From contig AP024878.1 in the NCBI GenBank assembly GCA_024346935.1, forward strand, positions 806,001 through 870,000: a DNA stretch of 64,000 nucleotides. The letters are read 5' to 3'. Both the position numbers and the translations under genes were made by a program. The stretch comes from Vibrio inusitatus. GTDB lineage: Bacteria > Pseudomonadota > Gammaproteobacteria > Enterobacterales > Vibrionaceae. Shown here piece after piece: positions 8,457-17,801 of this stretch (within the stretch, counting starts at the first letter, position 1; every line of letters starts with the position of its first letter). A model generated the notes under the pieces. The model was not told where the DNA came from. It did not search any database and saw nothing but the letters and a program-made list of their open reading frames with translations.

Positions 8457-8924
8457 TGCATTTAGATTATACCTAATAGAATCAATCGAATATGGGACCT
8501 TTAACAAAGCTACTCGTAAGTAGGGGAAGTGTTCGGTTGCAATGAGTCGTTGGATAGGTGAACTTAAATATGAATCAGGAGGATTGCTTTTTGATCGGCA
8601 AAGCGATGGTTTAGTTGTTGTTCTTGGTGGACAGGACGATCTTTTACTTCCAAAAGCAAAGGTTGCTATTGATATTTGCAAAAGTCAGAGAAGCTTGCGT
8701 TTTCAATACATAATGCCCCTGTTCCTATTGAATTAACGATCAGTTTTGGTGAGTTAATTGGTAGAGAAGAGATTGCCGATGTTATTAGTCGGTTGACAAA
8801 CACCGTGGCATCACTGATTAGAAGGGACCGAGGGATAGCATTGCTTTCTGAATGCAGAGTGAACTTAGCTATTAAATCTAAACAAGAGGTGTCCCTTAAT
8901 TTTGGTAAAGAGGAATCAGACTAA
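8456..8924 (+). pseudogene. Decayed LysR-family regulator, relative of the intact gene at 10319-11224
   Basis: The DNA can be aligned along its length with the intact LysR gene at 10319-11224: GTFNKATRK versus GTFNKAARK, LLFDRQSDGLVVVL versus LLFDRQSNGLVVVL, and a closely matching C-terminal stretch. It carries an early frameshift near 8480, a TAG in place of a Leu codon near 8520, a one-base deletion near 8680, and an internal deletion of about 320 bp with its junction near 8800 relative to the intact copy. No functional product is possible. Small open frames inside it (8542-8736, 8676-8924) are remnants. Confidence 0.88.
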
Positions 8925-8939
8925 AGGTAACAATGCCTA

Positions 8940-8968
8940 CCCAAAGCCCTGCTTCTTTTTGGGTTTTT
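8940..8968 (+). terminator. Terminator-like hairpin after the LysR pseudogene
   Basis: ACCCAAA and TTTGGGT form a 7-bp stem followed by a T-run on the plus strand. Confidence 0.5.
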
Positions 8969-8979
8969 ATACACGACAA

Positions 8980-9004
8980 AGCCTGGCACAGTGGCCAGGC
9001 AAAT
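8980..9004 (-). terminator. Hairpin after the C45 hydrolase gene
   Basis: GCCTGG and CCAGGC pair closely on the minus strand just after the stop of the hydrolase gene, followed by a short T-run. Confidence 0.5.
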
Positions 9005-9023
9005 AAATAGTGGGAACGGAGTA

Positions 9024-10163
9024 TTAGTCGAAGCAGACTTGTGAGTATTCACCGAATAGAGGGTTATCACCCGATACGTGAGCACAGCCGTTTTTCGTGT
9101 CGAAGATCATCGTTTCAACGGTTACGAAATCTTTATCATATAACGTGATATTGATAGGTTTTTGATTAAGGATATACTTCATACCATCGACTGTTTTCTC
9201 TTTGGCAAAGTCTACGAAGTTTTGCGCGGCGGCTTCACGAGCAAATGAGTCGGCGAAGATTTCATTCGCTTCGGTCATTGGCATCATGCCTAAGATTCGT
9301 TCTTTCATTGCTGCGTTATGGTTCGCATGGCCGACACCGCCAGCACCACGAACAGCAACAAGGCCTTCCGCCGACATTTCTAACGCCGCTGAGTCACCAG
9401 AATCATCCGCTACAGTAAAGTTCATTGCTACAGGCGTTGTGTAGCCCTCTAGTTTACTGATTGCATCTTCAATACTTTTAGAGTGCGTAATAGCAGCAAA
9501 TACCGCATCAATCGTAACTAGGTTATCGGCGTCGGCAGACGCGGTTTTAGCACTTGGTTCGCCCATTATGTTGAGTACGACACCGACGTGTTTACCCATA
9601 CCTTGAAAGTGCCCCCCATCTGTTGGGATGAACATTACGTCGTCTGTTTTTACGATGCGAGTAGGAAACTCTTGCAGTTGTGAGATTCCTAAGTCGTTAT
9701 TTTGTGCGACGATACCGCTGTCGTTAAACGCGATGGTTGTACAGCCTCGAATTTTAGTGAAATGCTCTGCCATCAGCTTCTCATCCGCTTCAGCGAGCAA
9801 CTTATTCACAGTCCAATCCATTTGCAGCAGTGCGGCGTACAATTCATGAACTTCAACACCACGAATCTTTGCTTGTTTTTCCATGATGGCTGCGTATTCA
9901 GGTGCGATTTTTTTGTTGTTAGCGACTGAATTTTTTGCAATTTGAAGAACTTCAGTATCAGCTTGTAGACGATCTACGGTTGCTAAGAATTCCGCGACAG
10001 CATCTGGTCCTTTACCCGTTAAGTCGATGACCTCTGCACCTACTTGGACAGCAGGGCGTTCAGGATTCCAATAATCCAGTTTGTCACCAGCGACGTGTTC
10101 AGTGGCTAGAGCACCAAATGAAAGCACTGTAAGTGTTGCAATTGCAAGAATAGATTTTTTCAT
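9024..10163 (-). CDS. Exported C45-family Ntn-hydrolase (acyltransferase/carcinine-hydrolase-like)
   Basis: The 379-residue product has an N-terminal signal peptide (MKKSILAIATLTVLSFGALA) and the C45 family's autoprocessing site KIRGC at Cys141 within an extended segment (GCTTIAFNDSGIVAQNNDLG). This group includes isopenicillin-N acyltransferase and bacterial hydrolases of acylated amines or amino acids. The 140-residue part before Cys141 would be released or kept as a subunit after self-cleavage. It is divergent from an intact LysR gene with a dyad between them and has a LysR pseudogene on its other side. The substrate is unknown. Confidence 0.8.
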   Translation of the reverse strand: MKKSILAIATLTVLSFGALATEHVAGDKLDYWNPERPAVQVGAEVIDLTGKGPDAVAEFLATVDRLQADTEVLQIAKNSVANNKKIAPEYAAIMEKQAKIRGVEVHELYAALLQMDWTVNKLLAEADEKLMAEHFTKIRGCTTIAFNDSGIVAQNNDLGISQLQEFPTRIVKTDDVMFIPTDGGHFQGMGKHVGVVLNIMGEPSAKTASADADNLVTIDAVFAAITHSKSIEDAISKLEGYTTPVAMNFTVADDSGDSAALEMSAEGLVAVRGAGGVGHANHNAAMKERILGMMPMTEANEIFADSFAREAAAQNFVDFAKEKTVDGMKYILNQKPINITLYDKDFVTVETMIFDTKNGCAHVSGDNPLFGEYSQVCFD

Positions 10164-10266
10164 AATAAATAACCTTCGTCTGTAAAGGCAACTTGATGCG
10201 TAGCCTTTTAATTAAGTTGTGTGTTGACGGGCTCTACTATTGCACCATAATAAGATATGATGTAGT

Positions 10267-10287
10267 TCCAAATGGCCCATATTTGGA
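10267..10287. promoter_or_regulatory. Candidate LysR operator
   Basis: A perfect 7-bp inverted repeat, TCCAAAT-n7-ATTTGGA, lies between the divergent hydrolase and LysR genes, 32 bp before the LysR start. LysR regulators bind such dyads near their own promoter. Binding is inference. Confidence 0.5.
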
Positions 10288-10318
10288 GTGGTTATTTAAA
10301 AAACAAGAGGATTAAGCA

Positions 10319-11224
10319 GTGCTAACATTATCAAGTCACAACCTTGAGTGTTTTATTGTGGCAGCTGAAATGGGAACATTTAATAAAGCGGCTCGTAAGT
10401 TAGGCAAGTCTTCGTCTACAGTGAGTCGCTGGATCGGTGAGCTTGAAGATGAATTAGGATATTTACTTTTTGATCGCCAAAGCAATGGTTTAGTGGTTGT
10501 GCTTAGTGAAAAAGGTGAGCTTTTACTTCCAAAAGCTAAGATTGCTATTGAGTATCTACAAAAGTTAGAGAGCTTAGCTTTTTCAATACATAATGACTCT
10601 GCTCCTCTTGAATTAACGATTAGTTTTGGTGAGTTAATTGATGGAGAAGGGATTGCCGATGTTATTAGTCGGCTGAAAGCATCGTGGCCAAACTTACACA
10701 TCTCACTTAAAAATACGGATATGACTCATACCCAGTTAGCTCTTGATAATAAACTAGTCGATTTTGCACTTGGTATCGTTGCTGATTCCATTTACCCCAG
10801 CGTAGGTGGAGCACTGGTTGGCGAAGAGAATACAGCTTTGATTGCACATCCCGATAATCCCTTATGTGGTGAATCAAATGTACAGTTGGATATGTTATTG
10901 TCACACACTTCTATTTGGTCCTCTCCCTATGAACAAACTCATAAATACGATACAGCCTTATTTAAAAGTGTAGAGATGATTGAGTGCTGTGATGCCAACA
11001 CTGTAGTTTCATTGGTCAAAAGAGACCTCGGGATAGCGTTGCTTCCAGAATACATAGTGCATCCGGCTATTCAATCGAAGCAAGTGGTGTCGCTTAATTT
11101 TGATAAAAGAGAAATCGATGCGTCGTTTCAGTTGATGCTTTATTACAGATTAGACTATCCCCACAGTGATGTTATTGATGAGATCGTCCTAGCTCTGAGG
11201 GATTGGTTTGGTTACGAGAAATAG
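10319..11224 (+). CDS. LysR-family transcriptional regulator, divergent from the C45 hydrolase
   Basis: The 301-residue product has the LysR helix-turn-helix at residues 5-62 (FIVAAEMGTFNKAARKL, SSSTVSRWIGELE) and an effector domain with the late segment DLGIALLPEYIV. The GTG start at 10319 is preceded by AGAGG at 7 nt. The divergent arrangement with the hydrolase gene and the dyad between them suggest it controls that gene. A mutated second copy sits at 8456-8924, on the other side of the hydrolase. Confidence 0.85.
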   Translation: MLTLSSHNLECFIVAAEMGTFNKAARKLGKSSSTVSRWIGELEDELGYLLFDRQSNGLVVVLSEKGELLLPKAKIAIEYLQKLESLAFSIHNDSAPLELTISFGELIDGEGIADVISRLKASWPNLHISLKNTDMTHTQLALDNKLVDFALGIVADSIYPSVGGALVGEENTALIAHPDNPLCGESNVQLDMLLSHTSIWSSPYEQTHKYDTALFKSVEMIECCDANTVVSLVKRDLGIALLPEYIVHPAIQSKQVVSLNFDKREIDASFQLMLYYRLDYPHSDVIDEIVLALRDWFGYEK

Positions 11225-11524
11225 CAGAGTTGATGTCCAGATATGGCTCTATTTAAATTTAATAAGGCCTAGTTAATGTAGATGAATTTGTTTAGGAAGG
11301 ATTTTCTTTAGGGCAAGTAAATCAATGATCTGTTAGCGTGTAGTGGATATGAACAATAGCCTGTTTATGAGCCTAGATCTTAAATTGAAGTTTTTCCTAA
11401 AGTTAACTTTGCTCTAGAAATACACCCTAACAGACTTAGATAATTAGCATGTTAGGGTGTTATTTTCATCACGCGAACTAATAAAACTATTAGAAAGCGT
11501 AATAAGCGTTTTTTCTATTTTAAT
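11225..11524. other. Intergenic region between convergent LysR and toxS genes
   Basis: No open frame with a ribosome site is seen in these 300 bp. The only clear structure is the hairpin at 11422-11466. Confidence 0.6.
11422..11466. terminator. Bidirectional terminator candidate between lysR and toxS
   Basis: ACACCCTAACA and TGTTAGGGTGT form a perfect 11-bp stem with a 17-base loop, followed by TATTTT on the plus strand. It stands between two convergent genes. Confidence 0.6.
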
Positions 11525-12049
11525 TTACAGTGTTGGAGTCGATACCAATACCCGAGAACCATGGCCAAGGCTGGTAAGTAAGATCGAATTGTCATCGATG
11601 ATATCTACACGTCGACTTTGTTGAGCATCGGTGATGAATAGTTGCTTTATGACTCGAAGCTGTGATTCAGTGAAGTCCTGACTATCGATAGCAGAAGAAT
11701 CTTTAAACTCTTTAGGGTCGATGAGTAGGTAGTTATCACTTAATTGCCAAACACCTGATTCGGTAATGTTCATTGTAAATGAAACCACATTTACGTCGTT
11801 GAACAGTTGAATACGTGATGCACGGATATAGTCACCATTGGGTAGGTATTTCACATTAGACATAATGTGAACCTTGTTAAGAGGCCCGATGCTATCGTCA
11901 GCTAAATCCGAGTAAACAAATGTATCAAGGTTTGTTTGCCACTCTCGAGAGGTCAGCACTTGCTCTATTTTGACATCGCTGCCCCAGTACAACCAACCAC
12001 TGAATACTACAGAGATCACTAATAAAATGGATGCTACGCGCTGGTTCAT
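11525..12049 (-). CDS. toxS: ToxS, periplasmic partner of ToxR
   Basis: The 174-residue product has an N-terminal membrane anchor (residues about 7-24, VASILLVISVVFSGWLYWG) and a periplasmic domain, the size of Vibrio ToxS (about 173). Its start overlaps the toxR stop by 4 bp (ATGA), the usual toxRS arrangement. ToxS stabilises and assists the periplasmic domain of ToxR. Identification rests on place, size and topology together with the ToxR call. Confidence 0.88.
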   Translation of the reverse strand: MNQRVASILLVISVVFSGWLYWGSDVKIEQVLTSREWQTNLDTFVYSDLADDSIGPLNKVHIMSNVKYLPNGDYIRASRIQLFNDVNVVSFTMNITESGVWQLSDNYLLIDPKEFKDSSAIDSQDFTESQLRVIKQLFITDAQQSRRVDIIDDNSILLTSLGHGSRVLVSTPTL

Positions 12050-12894
12050 TGCTTACGACCTCCGGTTGCGCAGATCTTGGTAAGATCTTGTTGTTTGCCG
12101 ACAAGGCGGACAGTGCTATTTTCAGAGGTAAACTGTGGACCATGAATGTAGCTTAAGTAGAGTTGCTCAGATTGGCTTGCTGTAGCAATGACTTCTACAG
12201 GATCTGATTCGTCCGTATAGGCTGTCATGTAATAGTCTACACAGCTTTCGATGCTTTCCATCCAGTTGGTCAGATCAGGGTGGCCTTCGGTTGTTTTAAC
12301 CTGCACACCTTTGACGACCGTGACGGCGCGGAATGTAGACGGTGATGAGTTAGGGGTAGTCAGCGCAATAATAGGTAATAAAATTGCGATAAACAGTATA
12401 ATTCGAGTGTTTGTGTCCCAATGTGCCCAAAAGGCTTGTTTCTTGGCGCTTTGTTCGGCTTTAGATTCTTTTAGCTGCGATGTGGTAATCGAAGCAAGAG
12501 CTGGCTCAGTTGCTGCTGTTGCTACTTTTTCCTCTGTTTGAGGAGTAGGCGTTTCACGTTCGACAGACGAGATTAACTGATAGCCACGTTTCGGCACAGT
12601 CTTTACAAACTGTGGAGATTTAGTGGAGTCTTTTAGCATTTTTCTAAGAGTAGAAATCGCTTGAGTCAGGCTAGAGTCATCAACTTGAAAACCTTGATCT
12701 CTCCAAACAAATTCATGCAGTTGGTCACGAGTAACCACATCATTAGGATGTTCGCAAAGTAGGGTGAGGATTCGACTTTCATTACTACCAAGTCGCACTA
12801 AACTATCGTCATCTGATTGATCGATAAGTGAGTTGCTGTTTGGATCAAAAATATACTTCTGGGCTAGTACGTATTTAATACCGATTTTACTCAT
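12046..12894 (-). CDS. toxR: ToxR transmembrane transcriptional regulator
   Basis: The 282-residue product has an OmpR-type winged helix (residues about 15-110, with LGSNESRILTLLCEHP, DVVTRDQLHEFVW and VKTVPKRGYQLI), a variable linker, one membrane segment (about 163-180) and a periplasmic domain with two cysteines (218 and 275) expected to form the ToxR disulfide. The gene is divergent from htpG, the standard Vibrio location. ToxR controls outer-membrane porins and virulence or bile responses. The linker is Ala/Thr/Glu-rich, as is usual for this variable part. Confidence 0.95.
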   Translation of the reverse strand: MSKIGIKYVLAQKYIFDPNSNSLIDQSDDDSLVRLGSNESRILTLLCEHPNDVVTRDQLHEFVWRDQGFQVDDSSLTQAISTLRKMLKDSTKSPQFVKTVPKRGYQLISSVERETPTPQTEEKVATAATEPALASITTSQLKESKAEQSAKKQAFWAHWDTNTRIILFIAILLPIIALTTPNSSPSTFRAVTVVKGVQVKTTEGHPDLTNWMESIESCVDYYMTAYTDESDPVEVIATASQSEQLYLSYIHGPQFTSENSTVRLVGKQQDLTKICATGGRKQ

Positions 12895-13042
12895 TTAGAT
12901 CTTCTTTGATTTTCGCTGACACGCTTCCTTAACCACCACACTCATTCCATATGAAGTGTGAGTTATATCGCCTTTTAGAACGAATAACCGCCATAGCATA
13001 ATAAAATTTTATCTAAAAAACAGTTTTTTTATAGTAATTGAC

Positions 13043-13070
13043 CTTGAAATTGCACTTATTACCCTTATTT
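13043..13070 (+). promoter_or_regulatory. Heat-shock (sigma-32-type) promoter of htpG
   Basis: CTTGAAA and CCCTTATTT, separated by 12 bp, lie 76 bp before the htpG start. They closely match the sigma-32 -35 (CTTGAAA) and -10 (CCCCATNT) elements. Confidence 0.7.
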
Positions 13071-13145
13071 CATGCTTCATGAGTACAAGCGCCAATGAAT
13101 ATGAACTTGGTGCAGTTATGAGTAAACATAAAGTATGGAGTCAAA

Positions 13146-15047
13146 ATGAGCGAGACTGTGTCAGCAAACAAAGAAACTCGAGGTTTCCAATCAGAGGTAA
13201 AGCAACTGCTGCACCTTATGATTCACTCACTGTATTCAAACAAAGAAATTTTCTTACGTGAGCTTATTTCTAACGCGTCAGATGCCTCAGATAAGCTGCG
13301 CTTCCAAGCACTATCTGAACCTGATCTATATCAAGGTGAGGCTGACCTTGGTGTGAAGCTTTCTTTTGATGAGAAGACCAACACATTGACAGTATCGGAC
13401 AATGGCATTGGTATGAGCCGTGACGATGTGATTGAGCACCTAGGCACAATCGCTAAGTCGGGCACTGCTGAGTTCTTCTCTAAGCTTTCTGATGACCAAT
13501 CAAAAGATTCACAACTTATTGGTCAATTTGGTGTTGGTTTTTATTCTGCCTTTATCGTTGCAGACGCAGTGACTGTGCGTACACGTGCTGCAGGTCTATC
13601 GGCTGATCACGGTGTGCAATGGCATTCTGCGGGTGAAGGCGATTACACCATTGAAGACATTACTAAAGAAAGCCGCGGTACTGATATTGTTCTTCATATG
13701 CGTGATGAAGGCAAAGAGTTCTTATCTGAATGGCGCCTACGAGAGGTAATTAGCAAGTACTCTGACCATATTGGTATTCCTGTTTCTATTCTTACCAAGG
13801 TAACGGATGAAGAAGGCAAAGAAACAGACGAGACCAAGTGGGAGCAAATCAACAAGGCGCAAGCGCTTTGGACTCGTGCAAAATCTGACATCAATGATGA
13901 AGAGTATAAAGAGTTCTACAAGCATGTATCTCACGACTTTGCTGATCCATTGCTTTGGAGTCATAACAAGGTAGAAGGTAAGAACGATTACACAAGCCTG
14001 TTATACGTTCCTTCAAAAGCACCTTGGGACATGATGAACCGTGATCACAAGAGCGGCCTTAAGCTGTATGTGCAACGCGTATTCATCATGGATGACGCAG
14101 AACAGTTCATGCCATCGTACCTGCGCTTTGTTAAAGGCTTGATTGATTCAAACGACCTGCCACTCAACGTGTCGCGTGAAATCCTACAAGACAACAAGGT
14201 GACCCAGTCACTGCGTAATGCTTGTACTAAGCGCGTTCTTACTATGCTAGAGAAACTGGCTAAGAAAGACGATGAGAAGTACCTGTCTTTCTGGAAAGAA
14301 TTTGGCCTAGTGTTAAAAGAAGGTCCTGCAGAAGATGCTTCTAACAAAGAGAAAATTGCAGGTCTATTGCGTTTTGCTTCAACAGAAGTTGATAGCAACG
14401 AGCAGTCGGTAAGCCTTGCAAGCTATGTTGAGCGTATGAAAGAAGGTCAAGATAAGATCTATTTCCTTACTGCTGATAGCTATGCTGCGGCTAAAAACAG
14501 CCCACACCTTGAGCAATTTAAAGCGAAAGGTATTGAGGTCGTGCTGATGTTCGATCGCATCGATGAGTGGCTAATGAACTACCTAACAGAGTTCGATGGC
14601 AAACAATTCCAGTCCATTACTAAAGCGGGCTTAGATCTTAGCAAGTTTGAAGACGAGCAAGAGAAAGAGAAGCAGAAAGAGACAGAAGAAGAGTTTAAAT
14701 CTGTGGTTGAGCGTACGGGAGAGTACCTTGGCGATCGTGTGAAAGAGGTTCGTACCACCTTTAAGCTAGCAAGTACTCCTGCGGTAGTCGTTACCGATGA
14801 CATGGAAATGGGCACGCAAATGGCTAAGCTTCTTGAAGCAGCCGGTCAAGCCGCTCCTGAGGTGAAGTACATTCTAGAGCTAAACCCTGAGCACGACTTG
14901 GTTAAGCAGATGGCAGATACAGCTGATGAGATTGCTTTTGGTCGTTATGTTGAACTTCTACTTGGTCAAGCAATGCTTGCAGAGCGCGGTTCTCTCGAAG
15001 ACCCAAGTCAGTTCCTAAGCGCGGTAAATCAGTTGTTGATTAAATAG
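13146..15047 (+). CDS. htpG: HtpG, bacterial Hsp90 chaperone
   Basis: The 633-residue product has the GHKL ATPase motifs in order ([36 protein letters not shown]) within the first 130 residues, then the middle and dimerisation domains. Length agrees with E. coli HtpG (624). A sigma-32-type promoter lies upstream, and the ATG has GGAG at 6 nt. It works with DnaK and ClpB in remodelling cytoplasmic client proteins. Confidence 0.97.
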   Translation: MSETVSANKETRGFQSEVKQLLHLMIHSLYSNKEIFLRELISNASDASDKLRFQALSEPDLYQGEADLGVKLSFDEKTNTLTVSDNGIGMSRDDVIEHLGTIAKSGTAEFFSKLSDDQSKDSQLIGQFGVGFYSAFIVADAVTVRTRAAGLSADHGVQWHSAGEGDYTIEDITKESRGTDIVLHMRDEGKEFLSEWRLREVISKYSDHIGIPVSILTKVTDEEGKETDETKWEQINKAQALWTRAKSDINDEEYKEFYKHVSHDFADPLLWSHNKVEGKNDYTSLLYVPSKAPWDMMNRDHKSGLKLYVQRVFIMDDAEQFMPSYLRFVKGLIDSNDLPLNVSREILQDNKVTQSLRNACTKRVLTMLEKLAKKDDEKYLSFWKEFGLVLKEGPAEDASNKEKIAGLLRFASTEVDSNEQSVSLASYVERMKEGQDKIYFLTADSYAAAKNSPHLEQFKAKGIEVVLMFDRIDEWLMNYLTEFDGKQFQSITKAGLDLSKFEDEQEKEKQKETEEEFKSVVERTGEYLGDRVKEVRTTFKLASTPAVVVTDDMEMGTQMAKLLEAAGQAAPEVKYILELNPEHDLVKQMADTADEIAFGRYVELLLGQAMLAERGSLEDPSQFLSAVNQLLIK

Positions 15048-15133
15048 TCAACCCTGTTGATTGCTCAGCAAAGCTGAACATTGAGCCCAGAATTATGATA
15101 GTATTCTGGGCTTAATCATTACTAAAAGTATAG

Positions 15134-15200
15134 TTATACCGAAACTTACAACAAAATCAGTGGCTTACTGTTTGTGGTCGGTTTGTGAGCTTCGGTATAA
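15134..15200. repeat. Imperfect inverted repeat (TTATACCGAA ... TTCGGTATAA) upstream of adk
   Basis: TTATACCGAA-CT-ACAA at the left and its near-perfect complement at the right form 17-bp arms around about 30 bp. The arrangement looks like a tiny MITE or a dispersed palindrome inserted between htpG and adk. It ends 27 bp before the adk start, so it lies in the adk leader. Confidence 0.6.
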
Positions 15201-15214
15201 AAGAAGATCATTAA

Positions 15215-15871
<657 letters not shown>

Positions 15872-15905
15872 TCATTGCTTATTACTAAGCGAATTTAGAT
15901 ACTAG

Positions 15906-15933
15906 AAGGACGACCTATTGGTCGTCCTTTTTT
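15906..15933 (+). terminator. Rho-independent terminator after adk
   Basis: AAGGACGACC-n-GGTCGTCCTT forms a 10-bp stem followed by a T-run. Confidence 0.9.
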
Positions 15934-15955
15934 ATTGCTTAGATGTTAGGACGTT

Positions 15956-16930
15956 ATGGAAAACCAATCTAAAACAGGGGTGTTATTAGTTAATCTAGGA
16001 ACCCCAGATGAAGCAACCCCTAAAGCGGTTAAACGATTTTTGAGCCAGTTTCTACACGATAAGCGTGTTGTGGATATGACGCGCTGGCTATGGTGCCCGT
16101 TACTACACGGTGTAATACTGCCTATTCGCGCGCCCAAAGTAGCGAAGCTCTATCAAGGGGTGTGGATGAATGAAGGTTCTCCCTTGATGGTATTTTCTCG
16201 CAGGCAAGCGAGTAAATTGAAACAAAGTCTTAATGTCCCTGTAGAACTTGGGATGACCTATGGTAATCCAAGTCTACTTACTGGCGTACAGTCGTTAGTT
16301 GAGCAAGGCGTTGAAAAGGTCATAGTGCTACCCTTGTACCCGCAATACTCGGCAACGACTACAGCCGCTGTTGTCGATGGTCTAGGTAAAGCCTTCAAAA
16401 AGATGACGGTAGTGCCAGCCTTTGATGTGATTGGCGACTATCACGATCACCCGCTTTATATTAAGGCTTTAGCTGATTCAGTGAGAGACGCTTGGCATGA
16501 GCGTGGAGAGAGTCAATACCTGCTTTGCTCTTACCACGGGATACCAAAACGATACGCAGACAATGGTGATGTTTACCCTCAACATTGTGAGAAAACCACA
16601 GAGCTATTGGCCAAAGAACTTGAGCTAGGCCCAGATAGAATTGGCATGACTTATCAATCACGCTTTGGTCGCGAAGAATGGTTGCAGCCGTACACGGATA
16701 AGACGCTTGAGAAATTACCTAATCAAGATGTTAAGACGCTAGATATCATGGCCCCCGCTTTTTCGGTTGATTGTCTTGAAACGCTTGAAGAGCTGTCGGA
16801 AGAATGTTGTGACATTTATAAAGATGCTGGTGGTGAGAGCTTTAACTATATCCCGTGTCTTAATGATAGCGAAGCCCATATTAAGTTGATGGCAAGCCTA
16901 GTTAGCGCTCGCTTACTGATTAGCGAGTGA
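15956..16930 (+). CDS. hemH: Ferrochelatase
   Basis: The 324-residue product has the family's N-terminal [12 protein letters not shown], the catalytic His segment [10 protein letters not shown] (near residue 190) and [15 protein letters not shown]. It inserts Fe2+ into protoporphyrin IX in the last step of haem synthesis. It follows adk on the same strand behind the adk terminator, so it likely has its own promoter in the short gap or lives on read-through. Confidence 0.97.
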   Translation: MENQSKTGVLLVNLGTPDEATPKAVKRFLSQFLHDKRVVDMTRWLWCPLLHGVILPIRAPKVAKLYQGVWMNEGSPLMVFSRRQASKLKQSLNVPVELGMTYGNPSLLTGVQSLVEQGVEKVIVLPLYPQYSATTTAAVVDGLGKAFKKMTVVPAFDVIGDYHDHPLYIKALADSVRDAWHERGESQYLLCSYHGIPKRYADNGDVYPQHCEKTTELLAKELELGPDRIGMTYQSRFGREEWLQPYTDKTLEKLPNQDVKTLDIMAPAFSVDCLETLEELSEECCDIYKDAGGESFNYIPCLNDSEAHIKLMASLVSARLLISE

Positions 16931-17030
16931 GCATTCACTTTCGGTCTGATTTCATGTTGCGAAGTGAACTGATAAAATAACGCTACTAGCAACGGGTGCA
17001 AAGCCTGTCAGAAATTAAAAGGCAACAGCC

Positions 17031-17528
17031 ATGAAACGATGGTATTTATTGTATTGTAAGCGTGGCGATCAAGAGCGAGCGCAAATGCACCTTGAAAATC
17101 AAGGTGTTGAAGTTTATTACCCGAAGGTTACCGTTGATAAAATGGTTCGAGGTAAGCGTCAGAAGAAATCCGAGCCTTTGTTTCCAAGCTATATGTTTGT
17201 GCGCTTTGATTTTGAAGTAGGACCTTCGTTTACCACTGTGCGCTCAACGCGAGGGGTGTCAGACTTTATTCGAAACGGTGCTTATCCCACAGAATTGCAG
17301 GGTGATCTAGTTTATTCACTGAAGCAGCTTGAAGGAAGTCAGGAAGAGATTCAGTCTGACTCTCATCAAAAGGGTGATCAGGTTACTATCAAGTCAGGAC
17401 AGTTTGCCGGTATTGATGCTATTTATCATGAAGCGGATGGTGAGAAGCGCTCTATTTTGTTGATTACAATGATCAACAAGAAGGTCGAGGTGAATGTAAA
17501 CAATCAGGATATAGAGGCTAAAGGCTAA
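17031..17528 (+). CDS. rfaH: Transcription antitermination protein RfaH
   Basis: The 165-residue product has an NGN domain beginning WYLLYCKRGDQERAQ, the contact segment PLFPSYMFVRFD, and a short KOW-like C-terminal domain (GDQVTIKSGQFAGIDAIY). Length matches E. coli RfaH (162) rather than NusG. RfaH is recruited at ops sites and suppresses termination in long surface-polysaccharide operons. I saw no ops-like GGCGGTAGC element in the window, so its targets are elsewhere. The stop codon falls inside a heptamer repeat. Confidence 0.93.
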   Translation: MKRWYLLYCKRGDQERAQMHLENQGVEVYYPKVTVDKMVRGKRQKKSEPLFPSYMFVRFDFEVGPSFTTVRSTRGVSDFIRNGAYPTELQGDLVYSLKQLEGSQEEIQSDSHQKGDQVTIKSGQFAGIDAIYHEADGEKRSILLITMINKKVEVNVNNQDIEAKG

Positions 17529-17540
17529 AGGCTAAAGGCT
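17516..17540 (+). repeat. Heptanucleotide repeat (GGCTAAA x3.6) over the rfaH stop codon
   Basis: Three GGCTAAA units and four bases of a fourth span the last codons, the TAA and the first bases after rfaH. The frame meets TAA in the second unit, so unit loss or gain barely changes the protein. Confidence 0.85.
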
Positions 17541-17558
17541 TTACTGTACTAATAAATG

Positions 17559-17629
17559 CGTCATGCCCGAGTGCTTTTATCGGGCATCTGATTCTATTTA
17601 GGTCCCCGATAAAAACCTCGAGGACGACG
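17559..17629. repeat. Dispersed palindromic element, copy 1
   Basis: The copy begins CGTC-TGCCCGAG and ends CTCG-GGACGACG, with an internal hairpin TGCCCGA-n9-TCGGGCA. A second copy lies at 48643-48724, and half copies at 55788-55816 and 55877-55910. It is a small non-coding repeat, probably folding in RNA. Confidence 0.75.
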
Positions 17630-17657
17630 ATTATTAATCGTACGACAGCTAAAGTCA

Positions 17658-17689
17658 TGAACTAATAAGTTCAATAACTGATTAGTTCA
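17658..17689. repeat. Perfect 9-bp inverted repeat in the rfaH/asnB gap
   Basis: TGAACTAAT and ATTAGTTCA are separated by 14 bases. There is no T-run, so it is not a terminator; it may be a protein-binding dyad or chance. Confidence 0.4.
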
Positions 17690-17755
17690 CATTTAGATGC
17701 ATTATCAAAACTGGTGTATGAAAATCTTGCTAGAAGCTAAAACAAGACACAGAAT

Positions 17756-17785
17756 AAAAAAGGGCGCTTAATAGCGCCCTTTTTT
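17756..17785. terminator. Terminator after asnB
   Basis: AAAAAAGGGCGC and GCGCCCTTTTTT form a symmetric strong hairpin that works in either direction. On the minus strand it ends asnB. Confidence 0.9.
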
Positions 17786-17801
17786 GTTGCTTGCTGAGAG
17801 A

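Noticed and set aside
8542..8924. Two short ORFs read as separate small genes
   Set aside because: They are fragments of a decayed LysR gene, shown by alignment with 10319-11224.
17559..17629. Repeat arms considered as a CRISPR repeat or ops site
   Set aside because: Copies lie far apart, without regular spacers, and no GGCGGTAGC ops core is present.
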